The position numbers were made by a program, and so were the translations under genes. From NCBI GenBank assembly GCA_944323135.1, contig CALURI010000005.1:1-64000 (forward strand): a stretch of 64,000 nt of DNA, written 5' to 3'. Every line of letters begins with the position of its first letter. Positions within the stretch are counted from its first letter, which is position 1. The stretch comes from Candidatus Gastranaerophilales bacterium (GTDB lineage Bacteria > Cyanobacteriota > Vampirovibrionia > Gastranaerophilales > Gastranaerophilaceae). Shown in pieces: positions 43,717 through 53,044 of the stretch. The notes below the pieces were generated by a model. It did not search any database, was not told the DNA's origin, and saw only the letters and a list, made by a program, of their open reading frames with translations.

Positions 43717-43764
43717 CTAAATTGCCCCCCCCCCGACATTCTCAATTTTTGCAAATCTTTTCAT
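43717..43764 (-). other. 15-codon leader ORF with G10 tract before a prepilin gene
   Basis: GAAGGAGC, 6 nt and ATG (43764) start MKRFAKIENVGGGAI, ending at a TAG at 43717. Adding one G opens a frame of about 32 codons that runs into the GTG-started pilin. The linker KACYYRDRLHHIIKVYL aligns with NICYYSDNMHHIIRKIF at the 35.7 kb locus, so the untranslated-looking region is conserved as protein. Confidence 0.6.
43725..43734. repeat. homopolymer tract C10 (G10 on the coding strand)
   Basis: Ten C on the plus strand inside AAATTG-C10-GACATTCTCAATTTTT, nearly the same context as 35768. It lies in the leader ORF of the prepilin gene at 42953. Confidence 0.9.
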
Positions 43765-43917
43765 AATAAAGCTCCTTCTTTTAAATATTCCTAATCTATT
43801 TTACCAAATATCAAATAAAATTTCAATAAATAACTTAATATTTTAAGCATTTTTGCTAAGTTTGTTTTATAATTTTTTTATGTATATGGATAGACTTGAA
43901 AAGGGAAAGAGGTTTAT

Positions 43918-44811
43918 ATGGCATTAAGATACGATGCAGGTGAAGTGATTACCGCAATGGTTACACCTTTCAACTCAAAAAGAGAAATTGATTACAACAA
44001 AGCTGAAGAACTTGCTAAATACTTAATTAGTCATGGAAGCGATGCACTTCTTGTTGCAGGCACAACAGGCGAAGGTCCGACTTTAACCCATGAAGAAGAA
44101 TTTGAATTACTAAGTACAATCAAAAGAGCTGTTGCAAATAAAGCAAAAGTAATTATGAACGCCGGTTCCAATTGCACAGATACCGCTATTATGGCTGCTA
44201 AATGGGCTCAAAAAGAAAATGTTGACGCTATTCTTTCTGTTGTTCCGTATTATAACAAACCTTCTCAAAAAGGCATGATTGAACATTTTTCAGCCATAGC
44301 AGAAAGTGTTGATATACCTGTTATCATCTATAATATCCCTGGCAGAACAGGGGTTAATATGCTTCCGGAAACTGTTGCTGCATTAGCGGAAAAATATCAA
44401 AATATCGTAGCTATTAAACAAAGCTTTGCTGATATGGATATGATTACTGAATTAAAATTATGCTGTCCTGATGATTTTACAATTTATTCAGGTGATGACA
44501 GCTTAACATTACCAATGATGTCATTAGGTGCAAGAGGGGTTGTTTCTGTAGCTTCCCATATATTTGGTTCCGAAATAAAATCTATGATCAGGAATTACAA
44601 AACAGGAGAATTTTTAGCTTCTGTAAATATGCACAAAAAACTTTATCCTGTATTTAAAAAATTATTTATGGCACCAAATCCTGTTCCTGTAAAAGCGGCA
44701 TTAGCACATAAAGGATTAATCGAAGATTACGTAAGACGCCCGCTTGTAGAACTTACACAAATTGAAAAAACTGATTTATTTATGGTTATTGATGAGGTTA
44801 ATGAAAATTAG
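43918..44811 (+). CDS. dapA: 4-hydroxy-tetrahydrodipicolinate synthase
   Basis: DapA condenses pyruvate and aspartate semialdehyde, the first committed step to lysine and diaminopimelate. The 297-aa protein has GTTGEGPTLTHEEE, the Tyr in IYNIPGRTG, and the Schiff-base Lys in VAIKQSFADM. GAGG precedes the ATG. DAP would feed peptidoglycan. Confidence 0.96.
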   Translation: MALRYDAGEVITAMVTPFNSKREIDYNKAEELAKYLISHGSDALLVAGTTGEGPTLTHEEEFELLSTIKRAVANKAKVIMNAGSNCTDTAIMAAKWAQKENVDAILSVVPYYNKPSQKGMIEHFSAIAESVDIPVIIYNIPGRTGVNMLPETVAALAEKYQNIVAIKQSFADMDMITELKLCCPDDFTIYSGDDSLTLPMMSLGARGVVSVASHIFGSEIKSMIRNYKTGEFLASVNMHKKLYPVFKKLFMAPNPVPVKAALAHKGLIEDYVRRPLVELTQIEKTDLFMVIDEVNEN

Positions 44812-44902
44812 CCTGACACGACTATGAATTAATTTTTAAATTAAAAGTAAAATATAAAATAAAAAAGGAAATAAAAAACACAGTTAATAAAGAGGATAAA
44901 AA

Positions 44903-46210
44903 ATGAAAAACAAAATTTTAATGTTCTGGTTTATTGTGGGAATAGTTATTATATCAACAATTCTTATCATAATTAAACCGACAAAATTAGGGCTTGATCT
45001 TGTCGGAGGATCAAGATTGGTTCTTGAAGCAGAAACCACTGAAACTATTGCAAAAATTACACCAGAGGTAATGAGCAGACTTCAATTTGCTATTGAACAA
45101 CGTGTAAACAAGTTAGGTGTTGCAGAAACTGTTGTTCAACAAGTCGGAGATAAAAGATTATTAATAGAAATTCCAAACGTAACAGATTTGAAAGAAGCAA
45201 AAGCTTTCATCGGAGAAACTGCACAATTAGAGTTTAAAAAAGAAGGTAAAGCCGCAGATGGTTCTCCAATTTGGGTTTCAACAGGTTTGACAGGCAGAGA
45301 TCTTGCAAAGTCTACATTAAGCACAGATACTACAGGTCAATGGGTTGTATCATTGGAATTTAATTCAGAAGGTGCAAAAAAATTCGCTGACCTGACAAAA
45401 GCCTTAGTTGGTCAACAAATGGCAATATTTTTTGACGGAGAACTCCAATCAGCTCCTAGAGTAAACGAAGCTATTTATGGCGGCAAAGCTCAAATTTCAG
45501 GCGGAGAAAGCGGATTTGCTTATGAAGAAGCTGAAAGAATGGTAAACCTCCTTAACGCAGGGGCATTACCTGTTCCGGCAGAAATAGTAGAAGAAAATAC
45601 AGTAGGACCTACATTAGGTGCAGACAGTATCGCGAAATCTAAAAAAGCCGGAGTTATAGGACTTTCTGCAGTTATGATATTTATGATTGCATTTTATCAC
45701 GTACCAGGTTTGATTGCAGATATTGCTCTTTTAATATACAGTTTAATATTATTTGCTCTGTTCAAAACTATCCCTGTAACATTAACTCTTGCAGGTATAG
45801 CAGGTTTTATCCTGTCTATCGGTATGGCTGTTGATGCTAATATACTTATTTTTGAAAGAACAAAAGAAGAATTAAGAGCGGGAAGAAATCTCTTTACTGC
45901 AATTAATTCAGGATTTGACAGAGCATTCACAAGTATTTTTGACTCAAATATGACAACAATTATTACATGTACAATCCTTTATCTTTTGGGAACAAGTGTT
46001 GTTAAAGGTTTTGCTTTAACACTTGCAATCGGTGTTATTGTATCAATGTTCAGTGCAATTACCGTAACCAAAAACTTCATGCACTTAATCTTCGGTACCG
46101 GTGAACTTAAACATCCAGGACTATTCGGATTAAGAAAAGATGAAATAGGACAAAGTTATGAGGCTACAGAAACTAAACGTGAAAAAGCACGATTTGGTAT
46201 TTTGGACTAA
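44903..46210 (+). CDS. secD: protein translocase subunit SecD
   Basis: SecD and SecF use the proton gradient to pull proteins through SecYEG. The 435-aa protein has one N-terminal helix, the P1 region (DLVGGSRLVLEAE, EQRVNKLGVAE), and five C-terminal helices including GMAVDANILIFERTKEELR. It lies 39 nt before secF, with AGAGGA upstream. Confidence 0.95.
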   Translation: MKNKILMFWFIVGIVIISTILIIIKPTKLGLDLVGGSRLVLEAETTETIAKITPEVMSRLQFAIEQRVNKLGVAETVVQQVGDKRLLIEIPNVTDLKEAKAFIGETAQLEFKKEGKAADGSPIWVSTGLTGRDLAKSTLSTDTTGQWVVSLEFNSEGAKKFADLTKALVGQQMAIFFDGELQSAPRVNEAIYGGKAQISGGESGFAYEEAERMVNLLNAGALPVPAEIVEENTVGPTLGADSIAKSKKAGVIGLSAVMIFMIAFYHVPGLIADIALLIYSLILFALFKTIPVTLTLAGIAGFILSIGMAVDANILIFERTKEELRAGRNLFTAINSGFDRAFTSIFDSNMTTIITCTILYLLGTSVVKGFALTLAIGVIVSMFSAITVTKNFMHLIFGTGELKHPGLFGLRKDEIGQSYEATETKREKARFGILD

Positions 46211-46249
46211 AAAAACACTGACAAAGATATAAGAAAGGTAAAAAAAATT

Positions 46250-47230
46250 ATGATAAATACAGGTAAAAAACATTTAGTTCATGTTGTAAAATACAGATGG
46301 TGGTGGATGGGTTTAACTTGTCTTCTTTTAATACCGGGTATTATTGCAATGATTTATTCATCTGTTACTTATGCAAACCATGCACCTATGAAAGTGGGAA
46401 TTGATTATACAGGCGGTACAATTTTACAATACGGACTTGAACAAAAACTATCAAACAGCGATATTTCTAAAACAAGAGAAAGTCTCGAAAAAGTAGGTAT
46501 TGAAAATCCATATATACAAATATTAAACGTAAACACTGAACAACAAGAAAAAACAAAGTCAAATATCAATTCAATAATTTCTATAAGAACAAAATTTATT
46601 GATAAAGATTCAAATACTGCAGAAGTTATTACAAGTGAACTTCAGAAAGATTATAATAATCCTGAATTGATGTCTGTAAGTTCTGTCGGGCCTACAATGG
46701 GAAAAGAATTATTCAAAAATTCTTTAATAGCCGTTACACTTGCATTTTTAGGTATTGTAGCATATCTTTCATTCAGATTCAGATTTGATTATGCACTTGC
46801 TGCAATTTTGGGGGTATTGCATGACGTTATATTTGTATGCGGCATATTTTCAATACTCGGACTCGTTTATAACGTACAAATCGACGGATTGTTTATCACT
46901 GCAATTTTGACAGTAATAGGTTTTTCAGTTCACGATACAATCGTTGTATTTGACAGAATAAGAGAAAATTTGAGATATTATTCAAAGAAAATGTCTTTCG
47001 GCGAAATTGTAGATGCTTCTGTTAACCAAACTTTAACAAGAAGTATTAACACGTCTTTAACTACATTGATTACATTATTAGCTTTGTATTTCTGGGGCGG
47101 TGTAACAACTAAAGATTTCGTTCTCGCAATGATTTTAGGTATTGCAATCGGAACATACTCAAGTATCTTCTTCTGCAGTATGCTTGTTGATTTTTGGAAC
47201 GATAAAAAACAAGTTAAAGCAGCTGCTTAG
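46250..47230 (+). CDS. secF: protein translocase subunit SecF
   Basis: 326 aa with six helices, the GIDYTGGTILQYGL opening, and GFSVHDTIVVFDRIREN as the family signature. AAAGG precedes the ATG. A strong terminator follows the operon. Confidence 0.95.
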   Translation: MINTGKKHLVHVVKYRWWWMGLTCLLLIPGIIAMIYSSVTYANHAPMKVGIDYTGGTILQYGLEQKLSNSDISKTRESLEKVGIENPYIQILNVNTEQQEKTKSNINSIISIRTKFIDKDSNTAEVITSELQKDYNNPELMSVSSVGPTMGKELFKNSLIAVTLAFLGIVAYLSFRFRFDYALAAILGVLHDVIFVCGIFSILGLVYNVQIDGLFITAILTVIGFSVHDTIVVFDRIRENLRYYSKKMSFGEIVDASVNQTLTRSINTSLTTLITLLALYFWGGVTTKDFVLAMILGIAIGTYSSIFFCSMLVDFWNDKKQVKAAA

Positions 47231-47250
47231 TTTAGATAACATAAATAGTA

Positions 47251-47279
47251 AAAAAACCTCTTGATACAAGAGGTTTTTT
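47251..47279 (+). terminator. intrinsic terminator of the secDF operon
   Basis: AAAAAACCTCTTG and CAAGAGGTTTTTT form a 13-bp stem with an ATA loop, ending in T-rich DNA 20 nt after the secF stop. Confidence 0.92.
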
Positions 47280-47352
47280 TATATATTTGCAATATTTATA
47301 AAAATCTATTTAACTGATTTTATAAGAGTTTTAGCATTTTATTTAACAGAAT

Positions 47353-48324
47353 TTACATAACTGCTTTTATTGCTTCCACCATGCCCGTTTCATCAGCAAC
47401 ATTTTTACCTGCAATATCAAATGCCGTACCATGACCTGGAGATGTTCTTATAATATCAAGTCCGATTGTCATATTAACAGTTTTATCACCTGCAACTGTT
47501 TTTATAGGAATTAAACCTTGATCGTGATAATTCGCTATACAACAATCATAACAAGAAGAACTTATGTCAGGAGAACAAGAGGACAAGCTATTTAAAAAAT
47601 TATTATTTTTATTTTGACTTTCAGACAAATACTCCTTTGCAAGTTTTATAAACAAAGTATCAGCAGGTAATGGATTTGTGATATTAACACCTTTTGCTCT
47701 TAATTCATTTACTGCAGGAATTAAAATATCAATTTCTTCTTTTCCTAAAATTCCGTCTTCACCTGCATGTGGATTAAAACCGCATAATGCAAATTTAGGT
47801 TCTGAAATTCCTAATTTATTTACAAAAAACTTTTTTAAATTACCAATTTTTTCAACAACCATTTCTTTTGTAATATTAATATCTTTCAATGCAACATGAC
47901 GAGTTAAAAGCAAAACTCTAAAATTTCCGGCAACAAAAAGCATTTCAGCGAGCTGATTATCATGCGCCAAGTATTTTTGCAAAATCTCGGTTTGCCCGTT
48001 AAATTTGTGTCCTGCAAGATATAAAGCATTTTTTGCGACAGGAGCTGTCACAATTGCTTTTGCGCCAATTTCACAAGCCAATTTAACAGATTGAAAAGAA
48101 AATTCTCCGCCTTCTTTTGTTGCTTTCCCGGGAATAATTTGAGCATCATAAGGGATTTCTATAATTTCATAGTCTTTATCTAATTTGCCGTAATAATCTA
48201 AAATCTTTTTATTTGAAATTAAAGCAACACAATCCAAAGGTATATTCAATCTATTTAGAGCCTTTATTGTAATTTCGGCACCAATACCGTTTGGATCTCC
48301 TGTAGTAATAACAATTTTATCCAT
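47353..48324 (-). CDS. pdxA2: PdxA-type 4-hydroxythreonine-4-phosphate dehydrogenase, probably PdxA2
   Basis: 323 aa with TTGDPNGIGAEI, and SPGHGTAFDIAGK. PdxA makes a vitamin B6 precursor. The PdxA2 subfamily, paired with DUF1537 kinases, instead oxidises 4-phospho-D-threonate or erythronate to dihydroxyacetone phosphate. The DUF1537 gene overlaps this one by 8 nt, favouring the second reading. I chose ATG 48324; the frame is open to 48348. A cysteine-rich stretch (SCSPDISSSCYDCC, late in the protein) is unusual for the family. Confidence 0.82.
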   Translation of the reverse strand: MDKIVITTGDPNGIGAEITIKALNRLNIPLDCVALISNKKILDYYGKLDKDYEIIEIPYDAQIIPGKATKEGGEFSFQSVKLACEIGAKAIVTAPVAKNALYLAGHKFNGQTEILQKYLAHDNQLAEMLFVAGNFRVLLLTRHVALKDINITKEMVVEKIGNLKKFFVNKLGISEPKFALCGFNPHAGEDGILGKEEIDILIPAVNELRAKGVNITNPLPADTLFIKLAKEYLSESQNKNNNFLNSLSSCSPDISSSCYDCCIANYHDQGLIPIKTVAGDKTVNMTIGLDIIRTSPGHGTAFDIAGKNVADETGMVEAIKAVM

Positions 48325-49639
48325 TTTGCAAACCGCCATGGGTTTCAAAATACTTCAAAATATCAATTAAAGTATTCACATTCCCAAGATTACCTGACTT
48401 TGTAACTATCCATTGAGCATTATGATCCAAAGTCAAAGCAATTGCAGGAGCAACTTCATCAATTAACTGTAATTGATAAGCACCTATCGCACTACAGCAT
48501 TTATAAGATGTTTCGCCGCCAAGAGTTATTAATATAGCTTCTTTCTCAGCAAGAACACGTTTTGTTAATTCTGCAAGAAAATCCGTAATTACATTAGCAA
48601 GATTAGCTTTTGTAAGTTCTGCATTCAATGAGTCTTCCGAAAATCCGTCAAATTCTTTTATAAGTTTTGATGTATGAACTACAACAGTGTTATCAAATCT
48701 TAAATTTGAAATAATACGATTTACAAACTCATCTTTAACACCGTCAAGCACAGTTTTTAAATCAAGACTAATCACAAGAACATCTTCAAATTCATCACTA
48801 TTTTCCAATTTCTCAATTTGATTAGCCGTAATTTGGGTTGCACTTCCGGAAACAATAAATTTAGGCAATCTTGGAAAAGTTTTAATAATATGTTCAGAAT
48901 CTAAGTCAGCTAACCAAAATTCACCGAGAGCTTGAGCAAATGCTGCTGTTCCTGCCGGTAATATTTTATTTTCTGATTTTCTTATAGCAAGCGCAATTTG
49001 CTCAATATCAACAGTAGAAACTGCATCCGCAACAATAAGCTTTTTACCTTCTCTTACAAGTTCATTAATTTTTTGCAGAATAGGACCTGCGCCCTTCATA
49101 ATTGTTTTAAGCTCCAAACTTCCGATAAGATCTTGATATTCGGACAAAACTTGAGATTTTAATAAAGTCGGAACATGAGATTCAAAAATCGGAGAATAAG
49201 GATCTCTTGCCATTTCCGTTCTTTCTATAGGCACACCCTTCATAAGATGATATCCGCCAACAGTAGTTCTTGTTTCTGCCGGAAATGCCGGAACTACAAT
49301 TGCTGCATCATAATCCAACACTGATAAAATCCCCAAAACTTCTACAGCAATATTACCTCTCAAAGTTGAATCTATTTTTTTATAAAAATAGTCTGGATTA
49401 ATCTTATCTACAAACATTTTTGTAGTTTTCAAAACTTTTTCATAAGCGACAACAGGTTCAACATTTCTTGATTCTGTGGAAATCGCCCAAGTTTGAGTAT
49501 TTTTTATATTTAAAGGTTCTATTTCATCAGAAAGCAAAATTTGAGTATTGGCACCCTTCAAATGAAACTGCAAAGCGGTATCATTTGCTCCTGTTAAATC
49601 GTCTGCAATTATTCCTACAACATCTGAATTAATTATCAT
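48317..49639 (-). CDS. dtnK: four-carbon acid sugar kinase (DUF1537 family)
   Basis: The 440-aa protein starts GIIADDLTGANDTALQF, the sugar-binding motif of the family, and ends with the nucleotide part (LITLGGETSYKCCSAIG). Members phosphorylate D-threonate, D-erythronate or similar acids at C4. The overlap with the PdxA-type dehydrogenase points to a two-step route to DHAP. It overlaps ssb by 4 nt. Confidence 0.88.
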   Translation of the reverse strand: MIINSDVVGIIADDLTGANDTALQFHLKGANTQILLSDEIEPLNIKNTQTWAISTESRNVEPVVAYEKVLKTTKMFVDKINPDYFYKKIDSTLRGNIAVEVLGILSVLDYDAAIVVPAFPAETRTTVGGYHLMKGVPIERTEMARDPYSPIFESHVPTLLKSQVLSEYQDLIGSLELKTIMKGAGPILQKINELVREGKKLIVADAVSTVDIEQIALAIRKSENKILPAGTAAFAQALGEFWLADLDSEHIIKTFPRLPKFIVSGSATQITANQIEKLENSDEFEDVLVISLDLKTVLDGVKDEFVNRIISNLRFDNTVVVHTSKLIKEFDGFSEDSLNAELTKANLANVITDFLAELTKRVLAEKEAILITLGGETSYKCCSAIGAYQLQLIDEVAPAIALTLDHNAQWIVTKSGNLGNVNTLIDILKYFETHGGLQNG

Positions 49640-49977
49640 ATCTGATCTTGCTCAATATCCCTTTTAGAACCAAGTAATCTTATACCGTTTGCAATAATAA
49701 AAAAGTTTTCACGTTCATTGCCTGTTGCTTTATCAGTCCATTTATTTTGTCCGATTCTGCCATCAACAGCAACTTGAACACCTTTTTTAACATATTCACC
49801 CGCAAATTCGGCAAGTTTATCCCAAACATCAATATTAAACCAATCAGCAACTTCTGACTTTGTTTTAGCATCCCAACGATTAACTGCAATAGAAAAATTA
49901 GCCTTTACTTTTCCCGATTCAAAATATCTAATTTCGGCATCACGACCTACTCTTCCCACCAAAACTGCTGTATTCAT
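49636..49977 (-). CDS. ssb: short single-stranded DNA-binding protein
   Basis: 113 aa consisting of one OB fold: MNTAVLVGRVGRDAEIRYFESG and WFNIDVWDKLAEFAGEYV. It binds ssDNA as a homotetramer in the family. The acidic DDDIPF-like C-terminal tip, which recruits partner proteins, is missing: it ends GSKRDIEQDQI. The ATG at 49977 has GAGG upstream; the frame is open to 50082 without support. It could be a second, specialised SSB. The 4-nt overlap with the kinase gene is odd. Confidence 0.9.
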   Translation of the reverse strand: MNTAVLVGRVGRDAEIRYFESGKVKANFSIAVNRWDAKTKSEVADWFNIDVWDKLAEFAGEYVKKGVQVAVDGRIGQNKWTDKATGNERENFFIIANGIRLLGSKRDIEQDQI

Positions 49978-50131
49978 GTTAAAAACCTCATTTCTTCTGT
50001 AATAAAAACATTTTACAACAAAAAATATAAGCACAACAAAATACGCGTAACGTTTTGTAACATTTAAATTATAATATAGCAATTAATAAATTTATGAGTT
50101 TTAATAATAAAGAATAAAGGAGTAATTTTTT

Positions 50132-50989
50132 ATGCCGATTAATTCAATACAAAGTTCAGATAATAAAACTCAAAATAATTTAATGGCACTTGCTTCAGGG
50201 ATTTGCGTAGGAACAGCAGGCGCAATAACAGGATATAATATCGCACCAAGCGCCGCAAAAAATATGGATGAACTTTTAAATTCAAGTTCCGATGTTTTTT
50301 ATAAAACTGTTGATAACATGCAAAATGCTAAAACTCTTGAATCTCTTAAAAATGCATTTGCAATAATACCTGCAAGAGGAGCTACAGAAAATATTGAAAC
50401 AAGACTTAATGCAATATTTCCAGGAGACAAAATTTCTGCAAAAGATTTTAAAAAACAATTGAAAGCACAAGAAAAACAAATAAAAACAGCAAAAACTAAA
50501 ATTAATGACTTTATTGATGATTTAACAAAGAAAAAAGGGACAAATATGTCCTTGGAAGAATATTTTAATATTCTTGCAGAAAAAGAGATTTTACCTGAGA
50601 AAACAATTCCAATCATTAAACAAAGCATAATTGATGTAATCGGTGAAGACGGCTATAAAGCTCCAAACAATATTGATGACGAAGCGATAGAAATGTATAA
50701 ATCGACAAGAGATATTGCCTTAAATATTTCTCAAAAAGAACTTGATTTGTACAAAAATCTTCAAAAAGTTGAAAAAGATGGTATTCTTCTAAAAAAAGAC
50801 ATGGTAGCATCAGCTAAAAAAGATTTAAAACCAATAATTGATAATATGCTAACAGGTGTATCTTTCAATGATATAAAAAGATTTATTCCTAAAGTTGCAC
50901 AAGCTAAATGGGCATTAATCACCGGAGCAGCATCTGCAATTATTACTACTGCCGGAGTTAAATTATTCGGAAATAAGTCAAATAATTAA
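50132..50989 (+). CDS. membrane-associated protein of unknown function
   Basis: 285 aa with AAAGGAG upstream. The N-terminus MPINSIQSSDNK resembles those of two other window genes. A glycine-rich helix near residues 17-35 (MALASGICVGTAGAITGYNI) and another near the end (WALITGAASAIITTAGVKLFG) flank a long helical, charged middle (about 70-250) that is probably coiled coil. I do not recognise it. The gene is alone, convergent with the FkbM genes. Confidence 0.6.
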   Translation: MPINSIQSSDNKTQNNLMALASGICVGTAGAITGYNIAPSAAKNMDELLNSSSDVFYKTVDNMQNAKTLESLKNAFAIIPARGATENIETRLNAIFPGDKISAKDFKKQLKAQEKQIKTAKTKINDFIDDLTKKKGTNMSLEEYFNILAEKEILPEKTIPIIKQSIIDVIGEDGYKAPNNIDDEAIEMYKSTRDIALNISQKELDLYKNLQKVEKDGILLKKDMVASAKKDLKPIIDNMLTGVSFNDIKRFIPKVAQAKWALITGAASAIITTAGVKLFGNKSNN

Positions 50990-50999
50990 TTTTTTTAAA

Positions 51000-51953
51000 T
51001 TAATATGCTATTAAAATAAAATCTGCTGCCGGAATTATAAATTCACTTCGTCTTACCATAAATTTATAATCGGGATTTAATTTTGCTATTTTATCTTTTA
51101 AATCAAAAAAATCTTCCGGGGTGTGATAAATTGCAAATACAAGAACGGGTTTGTATTTTTTTATTAAATTTGAAGCTCCTTCAATAATTTTTGTTTCAAA
51201 ACCTTCAGTATCAGATTTAATCAGTCCAAGATTGCTGCCTTGATAATCTTCATTAATAGTTGTAATTTCGCAATCTTCCGAATTTTTATCAAATGTTATA
51301 TTACATATTTCCTGTTTATCACTTAAACCTTTATGAACAGGAATAATTTTTTCACCGGCATTTGAATTTACTTTATCAGCGATCTTTTTCACAGTATCCA
51401 AATAAACAGATAAAGGCTCATATACATAAATTTTTGATTCAGGGAATAAATCATGAAAAATTAATGCTGTATCACCATTTAATCCCCCCGCATCAATTAT
51501 ATCTTTTCCGTTAATAAAATCTAAAGCCTCTTTTGGTAAATCTGATAAACCATATTTATGCAAAAAAGTAATTGGACTAAATTTTGTAATCTCAGGAAAT
51601 GGCTGAACAAAATCAAGTTCTTTATATTTTTCAATTAATTTTTCATCATATTTTGACCAAAAACCACCAAATCTGTATCTTTTCCACACTTTTGATAATT
51701 TCATAAAAAAATCAATATACTCACAAGATATGCTATCCATATTCTGTTTCAAATTTTTTATTTTCAATTTCATATTATTTGAAGCAAAATATTTTTTAAA
51801 AGCATCTGCCCACGGGAAAATTATCTTATAACCTTCATAAATACAAAATCTAAAACCTAAAACAGTTACAATTCTAAATTTTACAAACCCGCTTCTAATC
51901 CCTTTTCTGTAATAATGACGTGCTCTAATTGAAAATAACTTGTTAAATTTCAT
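51000..51953 (-). CDS. FkbM-family SAM methyltransferase
   Basis: 317 aa from ATG 51953 (frame open to a GTG at 52004 that lacks a ribosome site). The SAM-binding part starts DIIDAGGLNGDTALIFHDLFP, then VYEPL and LIKSDTEGFETKII, the FkbM signature. FkbM enzymes add methyl groups to sugars or polyketides and often act on surface glycans. It is a close paralogue of the next gene upstream, with almost identical middles. Confidence 0.82.
   Translation of the reverse strand: MKFNKLFSIRARHYYRKGIRSGFVKFRIVTVLGFRFCIYEGYKIIFPWADAFKKYFASNNMKLKIKNLKQNMDSISCEYIDFFMKLSKVWKRYRFGGFWSKYDEKLIEKYKELDFVQPFPEITKFSPITFLHKYGLSDLPKEALDFINGKDIIDAGGLNGDTALIFHDLFPESKIYVYEPLSVYLDTVKKIADKVNSNAGEKIIPVHKGLSDKQEICNITFDKNSEDCEITTINEDYQGSNLGLIKSDTEGFETKIIEGASNLIKKYKPVLVFAIYHTPEDFFDLKDKIAKLNPDYKFMVRRSEFIIPAADFILIAY
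51317..51513. repeat. 197-nt near-identical segment within the FkbM pair (copy 1)
   Basis: It aligns without gaps to 52321-52517 with about eight mismatches; the rest of the two genes is less similar. This suggests recent gene conversion or selection over the SAM-binding part. Confidence 0.75.
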
Positions 51954-52003
51954 AAAATTTTTGTTCCCGATAATAATAAAACTACTGCAAAAATATATTA
52001 ACA

Positions 52004-52945
52004 CTAATAAGCAATTAACACAAACTCTATAGTAGGATGTAAAAATTCACTTCTCCTAATCATAAATTTATAATCAGGATTTAATTTTTTGAGTTTGTCT
52101 TTCATATCAAAGAAATCTTCCGGAGTATGATAAATTGCAATAACCAAAACAGGTTTATACTTCTTTATCACTTCAATACTACCTTTAATAATTTGACTTT
52201 CAAAACCTTCTGTATCCATTTTAATTAATCCGAGATTATTTCCTTGATAGTCATCATCAACAGTTGTAATCTCACAATTTTCCGAATGATGATTAAAAGT
52301 AATATTACTTATTTCTTGCTTATCACTTAAACCTTTATGAACAGGAATAATTTTTTCCCCGGCATTTGAATTTACTTTATCAGCAATCTTTTTCACAGTA
52401 TCCAAATAAATAGATAAAGGTTCATATACATAAATTTTTGATTCAGGGAATAAATCATGAAAAATTAATGCTGTATCACCATCACATCCCCCCGCATCAA
52501 TTATATCTTTACCGTTTACAGCAGCCATCACATCATCTGGCAAATCAACTAAACCATATTTATTATGAAAAGTTTCTCCTCGAAATGTTGCTAATTCCGG
52601 GAAAGGTTGGTTAAAATCCATTTTTTTATATTTATCCATTAACTCTTTATCGTATTTTGTCCAATAGTTTTTGGTTAAATATTTTCCCCAAAATTTTGAT
52701 AAATACATAAAATCATCAATATAATTACATGAAATATTATCCATATTTTGTTTCAAATTCTTTATTTTTAAAGCCATATCATTACTTTTAAAGTATTGAT
52801 AAAATTTATCAGCATAACTGTCATCAATTTTATATCCACGATAAATATATAAACAATTTTTTCCAAATATTTTTAAAATATCAAATTTTACATAACCGTT
52901 TTCATAATATTTAGAAACAATAGAAAACAAATTTTTAAAAAACAT
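52004..52945 (-). CDS. FkbM-family SAM methyltransferase (paralogue)
   Basis: 313 aa, AAAGGAG before the ATG. The SAM core DIIDAGGCDGDTALIFHDLFP, VYEPL and LIKMDTEGFESQII matches the downstream gene over most of its length, and both end with RRSEF and LIAY. The N-terminal 100 residues also align (YADKFYQYFKSNDMALKIKN, versus WADAFKKYFASNNMKLKIKN). The two probably arose by tandem duplication and modify related glycans. Confidence 0.84.
   Translation of the reverse strand: MFFKNLFSIVSKYYENGYVKFDILKIFGKNCLYIYRGYKIDDSYADKFYQYFKSNDMALKIKNLKQNMDNISCNYIDDFMYLSKFWGKYLTKNYWTKYDKELMDKYKKMDFNQPFPELATFRGETFHNKYGLVDLPDDVMAAVNGKDIIDAGGCDGDTALIFHDLFPESKIYVYEPLSIYLDTVKKIADKVNSNAGEKIIPVHKGLSDKQEISNITFNHHSENCEITTVDDDYQGNNLGLIKMDTEGFESQIIKGSIEVIKKYKPVLVIAIYHTPEDFFDMKDKLKKLNPDYKFMIRRSEFLHPTIEFVLIAY
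52321..52517. repeat. 197-nt near-identical segment within the FkbM pair (copy 2)
   Basis: Partner of 51317-51513, in the same frame and orientation. Confidence 0.75.
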
Positions 52946-53015
52946 CTTAACTTCTCCTTTTTATAATTATTAAAGGAAATCAAAAAAAAATGTCAAATTA
53001 AAATAATAAAAAACA

Positions 53016-53044
53016 TTGTAATAAAAATATATCAGTGCTACAAT
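53016..53044 (+). promoter_or_regulatory. thrS promoter
   Basis: TTGTAA (53016-53021), a 17-nt spacer and TACAAT (53039-53044). Transcription would start near 53051, giving a leader of about 107 nt. Confidence 0.6.
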
